A stretch of 64,000 nucleotides of DNA from Bugula neritina (taxonomy: Eukaryota; Bryozoa; Gymnolaemata; Cheilostomatida; Bugulidae): positions 22,060,767 to 22,124,766 of the forward strand of contig OZ037766.1 of NCBI GenBank assembly GCA_964035545.1, given 5' to 3'. Both the position numbers and the translations under genes were made by a program. Positions 60,201-64,000 of the stretch are shown piece after piece; the stretch's first letter is position 1, and every line of letters begins with the position of its first letter. The notes beneath the pieces were generated by a model. The model was not told where the DNA came from. It searched no databases and was given only the letters and a program-made list of their open reading frames with translations.

Positions 60201-60679
60201 TGTTGTCATTTTAGTGATTTTAAAATAGGTCAAAACGTTTTCTAAATTTATTTTTTTCAAGTTGTTCAGCACAGTAAAAGGTTCAATTGATAACTTTTAG
60301 CACAGCATCTACTATGTGTTTTAGCACATCTTTCTATGTATTTATGTTTACTGGGTAGTGGCTACATATTTTGAGTTGATATGTTGAGCATCAGTTTGGT
60401 ATATTCACACCCATAGGATGTTTTAAGTGATAGAATTATATAATAGTAATATTTATGTTTATTATTTGCTGTAGGAGTGGGGAATCACATGATCACAGTG
60501 CTCTAGTAGTCAGCTATTTCGACCAAAATTCATCTATTCAAGAATTTCAACGCATGTGGAGGTTGAGGTTTGTGGAGAAGATGAGTCCTGCCTATCTTGG
60601 AGATTACTGGCACGTTGACTACAATCATTTAGATTATTTGTGGACAAAAGATGACTCTCAGGCTATTGCATCGGGGTAG
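54231..60679 (+). CDS. EXD2: Exonuclease 3'-5' domain-containing protein 2 with two alternative last exons
   Basis: Ten common exons: 54231-54291, 54435-54661, 54976-55139, 55665-55784, 55873-55984, 56166-56342, 57122-57314, 57766-57940, 58146-58334, 58823-58954. They are followed by either last exon A (59308-59485, total 575 residues) or B (60475-60679, 584 residues); human has 621. The N-terminal hydrophobic segment (about residues 10-29) followed by basic residues fits the outer-mitochondrial-membrane anchor of EXD2. The DEDDy exonuclease domain has Exo I 'MDCEW' (Asp101, Glu103), a probable Exo II Asp in 'GALDDRDKL' and Exo III 'YAAKDSQ' (Tyr231, Asp235). A second module has 'CVVCG' (Cys389/392) and 'LLCASCH' (Cys428/431), an HNH-like zinc site. 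Role in the family: 3'-5' exonuclease in DNA end resection and mitochondrial RNA/translation homeostasis. Both last exons fit the same splice phase. AATAAA at 60764-60769 serves exon B. Confidence 0.93.
54711..54746. other. Perfect 16-bp hairpin in EXD2 intron 2
   Basis: TAATAGCATAAGTGCA (54711-54726), loop ATAA, then its exact reverse complement (54731-54746). Just 50 bases after the exon 2 donor. Function unknown. Confidence 0.85.
56720..56785 (+). mobile_element. SINE 3' fragment in EXD2 intron 6
   Basis: 'accctttccatcaaaagttt' followed by 'gagggatggtgactataaag' matches the tail of the SINE at 7310-7530. Only the 3' third is present. Confidence 0.5.
58035..58118. repeat. ~26-bp tandem repeat in EXD2 intron 8
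   Basis: Three units of the type GCAGATGTGTTATATTCATT+ACATCT, starting at about 58035, 58062 and 58088, then a partial unit. It ends 28 bases before the exon 9 acceptor. Confidence 0.75.
59308..59485 (+). CDS. EXD2: EXD2 alternative last exon A
   Basis: Acceptor 'gtttccag' then a frame in the same phase as the exon 10 donor (AG|A). It encodes 58 residues including 'FEKLWRQRFIEVMQPRYLHE' and 'WRVDYDHL', then TAG. It aligns with the C-terminus of vertebrate EXD2 ('WRQHFLDSMQPKHL', 'W.VDHNH') more closely than exon B does. No canonical poly(A) signal was seen before exon B. If exon A is spliced onward it would shift phase at its stop, so A and B must be alternatives. Confidence 0.8.
60475..60679 (+). 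CDS. EXD2: EXD2 alternative last exon B
   Basis: Acceptor 'tgctgtag', same phase (AG|G), 67 residues including 'FQRMWRLRFVEKMSPAYLGD' and 'WHVDYNHLDYLW', then TAG 60677-60679. Homologous to exon A (shared pattern W-R-x-R-F-x-E-x-M-x-P-x-Y-L, W-x-V-D-Y-x-H-L). AATAAA at 60764-60769 lies 85 bases downstream. Confidence 0.8.
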
Positions 60680-60763
60680 GGGTGTCATCAGGGCACACCA
60701 AACCTAAATCAAGGAACATGTTAGTACAATCCGCATGAAAGATAACTCTTTCAGGGAAAACTC

Positions 60764-60769
60764 AATAAA
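60764..60769 (+). promoter_or_regulatory. EXD2 polyadenylation signal (after exon B)
   Basis: AATAAA in 'actcaataaagagc', 85 bases past the exon B stop, correct strand. Confidence 0.65.
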
Positions 60770-62114
60770 GAGCAAAGTTGATGGAATTGCCTGCATCTTA
60801 CAAATTTATTCATCTAATTGATTTACAATTTGAAACAAATTTATAATCAAAATTTTCCTGAATATTAATAAGACAATAACAGATTTATATAATTACTGCA
60901 ACTGCTTAGTTTGTTCTTGGAAGTGCAATTAAGTTTTTGGTAACTTGAAAAAGTACACAGCTCTTTGGGTTAGGATAGATATAAGCCCTTTGGTTGAATC
61001 AATAGGAAAACAACTTCAATAGTTACAACTCATTTTCTATTGGATATTAAAATTATCACCCTTAATTGCATTAATGAAGTGAAGCAAGCTTCATTGCAGT
61101 CCAAAAATCTCACCATTACAAAATTTAACTGAGGAGCTGTTTTCCTCTGTAGTCTATTACAACTGCTAATTAATGTATGTTTTGAGATTTAGACCATTTT
61201 AACTTTTAATAGCTTTTGATTCCACTGAAACTTGTTGTACAGTTGATTTCAGTCTCCCCAATCAGTCAAGTTCTTGTGTCATTGTATTTTTCTACTACAA
61301 GCTGAGTTTCAATGTTGAAAATTTCTCTTGTTTTATTTTATTTAAATATGTTTTTTATTTTTTACACTTGATTTTATTCTGATCAATTTTTTAATAAATT
61401 GTCTATCATTCTCCAGGGAATATTTTGCCATTATTATCTTGTCCTGATTGATTCTGCTAATAGATGTAGTTTTTAGTATGCTCATCAATTAACAAGCTTA
61501 CATTCATTATAGCAAGCGTTATAAAAAATTTATCACGAAAACCATAATTTTATAATATTTGCAGTGTAGAGTGCTTAATGATAGCATTAGTTATGTTTTT
61601 CTGCTATATATTATATCAATGCAATCACAAAGTTTCCTAGCAAGTTATCCATATTGTTCTTAAAGGAATGGACTAAATTAATAGTTTACTAGTTAGTTTA
61701 GTTTGCTAAATATTAAAATCATCTAGTATAATCTGTATGGTTACACGTTTATTAACCTTATCAAGAATTTTCACTGATAAGGTAAAAGAAAATCATTATG
61801 CATATATATATATATATAAGTATCATTATATATTCATAAATATATTACTTGAAACCTATTTATACTCAGTCATGCAAAATTATATATCCGATTAAAACTT
61901 ATAAAACCCCTGATGTCTAAAAAAACCTGACTGAGAATGGACTTTACCAATCAGGTATAGGCTACGTTATAATGGGATAAGGATCAATTATTGACATGGA
62001 AAATTATATTACATTACATAATTTCACACAAGCAAATCATCTGTCAGAATAAAAATGCCTTATTATATATAAAAACATATTTTAAAAACAAAACATTGAT
62101 GTATAGGCTACAAC
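60770..62114. other. Convergent intergenic region between EXD2 and the TPR gene
   Basis: About 1.3 kb of AT-rich DNA where the two 3' ends face each other. No gene, TIR pair or SINE was recognised. A short (AT)n run lies at 61801-61818. No canonical AATAAA for the minus-strand gene is close to its stop; one (TTTATT on +) occurs near 61749. Confidence 0.5.
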
Positions 62115-63904
62115 TTATGTAACATTCAGCATTCTCAGACTTTTGTAAGCTGTGAAGGGCTTTTTACACTGGGATTGAGTTTCGAATATTTCAACTGCTT
62201 TTTTATAATATGCAATAGCTTTCTGTAGATGAAAAAAAGCACTTCCAAACCTCTGCTCCAATAAAATTTCATGAAATCTCCCAAAGCACTGCAGACCTAA
62301 GAGCTCATCGTTAGGAGTGTTAGCAAAAGATAGAGCTGTTTCAAATGTTGTGATGACATCATTCACCTGAAAACTGAGCATGCACTTTATTCTAGCGAGT
62401 TTTTGGCCATGAGATTTCCAGCCATTTCCTTTTTTTATTATTTGGTCTAAATGATCATAGACTACCTCCAAATCTCGCCGGAATTCTTCCAAAATGTAAT
62501 AATCATAAAACTCTTCCATTAGAAACATCTGTACTAAGTTCCATTGTTTGTAGCTTCTATCTACCAATAAAAAAAACATAAAATAAAACTCTTAGAACAA
62601 GGTTGTAATTTAAAATAGAAATTGTATCAATTTATTGCACTATCCTACTGGCTTTCATTATGGCAAAAAATGTTGACAAGTGTGCATAAAAACCCACATA
62701 AAACTTAAACAAGTCATCAGGCGTTGCACATTTGAAATGCAATAATATTTACCTTGTATTAAAAATGAGGCTGGCATAAATACATATATAAATATTTTAC
62801 ACTAACCTGGCAAGTACCCGTTTCTGTCACAAAAGTACTGATCAATCTGTTTCTTGTATCTTTGATAAATTTTTATTGCTGTCATGGAAAGGAGGGCTCT
62901 AGAAATTGTGCTTGAACACATGAAATACCAGTTGTCATTTGATGTCTGACAGGATTCACTCAATTCTCTAGCCTTTTGAAACCAGTGGCACTTTTTATCG
63001 ATCTTTGTTTGATATGCAGCCTCCAGACAAAGTTTTCCAATACGCATCACCAGCTTTTTATCATAATTGTACTTTACACGCCTTTCAATAGCAAAGTTTA
63101 AACATGATTCAATACTAGTGTCGAATGTATCACCAAAAATATGTGTGCATTTTCCCAACTTCTCAATTTCAACTAGGAGTATATCATTTGCCGTACTTTT
63201 TAGTTTAGAACTCTGCAGTTCAGCCAGCCAGATCAACATTTCACCTTGATATAAATCTACATCACCTTTTGCCAACACTTTTAAGTGCCGAGTTACACGC
63301 CTGATTGTTTCCTCAACATAATCCATTGGAATCGATCGTAAATTTGCATGTTTAAGAGTACGAACTAATATTTTGACATAAAAATAACTGCAGTATTCAT
63401 TCATTAGTACACCATCATCACACTTTTTGCAATCATCTAGACACTGTTCAAATATCTCAGAGCTGTGCTGTCTAGCTGCATCTGTCTGTAACGATTCCGA
63501 ATACCAGTATGCAAAATCAATTTTTGCAGTCAATTTCACTTTTCCATTTGTTTCAGATAAGCGTTCTAGCAGTTGTAAAGCGACTAATTCCGCTTCTTTA
63601 TAATCCGGAATTTGTATTTTAAGCAAGTAAACACCCATGTTGCACAGAGCATGAACCGAGAGTGGACTTGTATTTAAAGCCTGTCTTATAAGAGCTTCAG
63701 CTTGCTGCAGGTCCCCAACCATTAAGCATTTGGCAGCATCGTAGTTTACGTTTCTCACGTATCCTAGTTCACAGGGCACCCTATTCTTTTCTATCACTCC
63801 ATACATTTGCTGTAAGCGTTCATTAGTAAGTTGTATGTTGAATAAGCTATGCTCATACTTTGTGAATACATGGAGTAAATTCTGATCACATATCCACTTA
63901 TGAT
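62115..63904 (-). CDS. TPR-repeat protein, IFIT-like (3' part, truncated by window edge)
   Basis: Two exons on the minus strand: 63904-62807 and 62560-62115 (stop TAA at 62115-62117), joined in frame across a 246-bp intron (GT at 62806-62805, AG at 62562-62561). At least 513 residues are visible. The upstream exon begins after an AG at 63906-63905, and earlier coding sequence must lie beyond 64000. The protein is all-helical in appearance, with TPR-like blocks 'AAKCLMVGDLQQAEALIRQA' and 'FFHLQKAIAYYKKAVEIF' and many Trp/Tyr/Cys residues. Invertebrate proteins of this kind are often labelled interferon-induced TPR (IFIT)-like; the label here is inference. No membrane segment is evident. What it binds is unknown. 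Confidence 0.7.
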
Positions 63905-64000
63905 CTACAATAAATATAGCGCATGTACGATATATATATAGGCCTAATGTAAAAATTTAAGTTATATACTCTTGAAAGTAACTTTTTATAGCGACCACTA

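Overview
The window is AT-rich nuclear DNA of an animal, most likely an invertebrate. Every protein gene is split by GT-AG introns. The gene set (SLC16 transporter, kinesin-5, SHQ1, 14-3-3, EXD2, a TPR protein) is metazoan. The intergenic DNA is full of tRNA-derived SINEs, DNA transposons, MITEs and simple repeats. I cannot name the species from sequence alone. There are no rRNA genes, bona fide tRNA genes or CRISPR arrays.

Layout from left to right. 331-575 (+): last exon of a UBASH3/STS-like histidine phosphatase. 3719-14503 (+): an eight-exon monocarboxylate-transporter-like gene (SLC16 family, 633 codons). 14.5-23.9 kb: intergenic, holding a 3.7-kb DNA transposon with about 1-kb terminal inverted repeats and hexanucleotide-rich DNA with a LINE relic. 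23904-33692 (+): a complete twenty-exon kinesin-5 (KIF11/Eg5) gene. 33.7-40.6 kb: AT and ACT simple repeats, then a 4.6-kb DNA transposon with 1.08-kb inverted repeats and a nested 492-bp foldback element. 40635-43233 (+): SHQ1, four exons. 44175-47770 (+): 14-3-3, five exons. 47.8-54.2 kb: a large ATTAGT/ATTACT palindromic repeat field, a broken non-LTR retrotransposon and a 1.82-kb hAT element. 54231-60679 (+): EXD2 exonuclease, with two homologous alternative last exons. 62115-63904 (-): the 3' part of a TPR (IFIT-like) gene that runs off the right edge.

The host genes are unrelated housekeeping and transport genes and do not form a pathway: spindle motor, H/ACA snoRNP assembly chaperone, phosphoprotein adaptor, mitochondrial/DNA-repair exonuclease. 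They are packed mostly on the + strand. All coding exons of the MCT-like, KIF11, SHQ1, 14-3-3 and EXD2 genes could be joined in frame by hand.

The most unusual items are: (1) the tandemly duplicated terminal exon of EXD2; (2) an approximately 85-bp sequence module shared by three transposons with different ends (two hAT elements and a palindromic foldback); (3) several non-autonomous elements with readable target-site duplications, including a 402-bp MITE whose ends match the 3.7-kb element; (4) an approximately 280-bp palindrome built from ATTAGT/ATTACT units; (5) a 23-bp tandem duplication that copies a 5' splice site in SHQ1; (6) loss of the TM8 Asp/Arg pair in the MCT-like transporter. 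I see no clear evidence of a wholly new multi-gene system.
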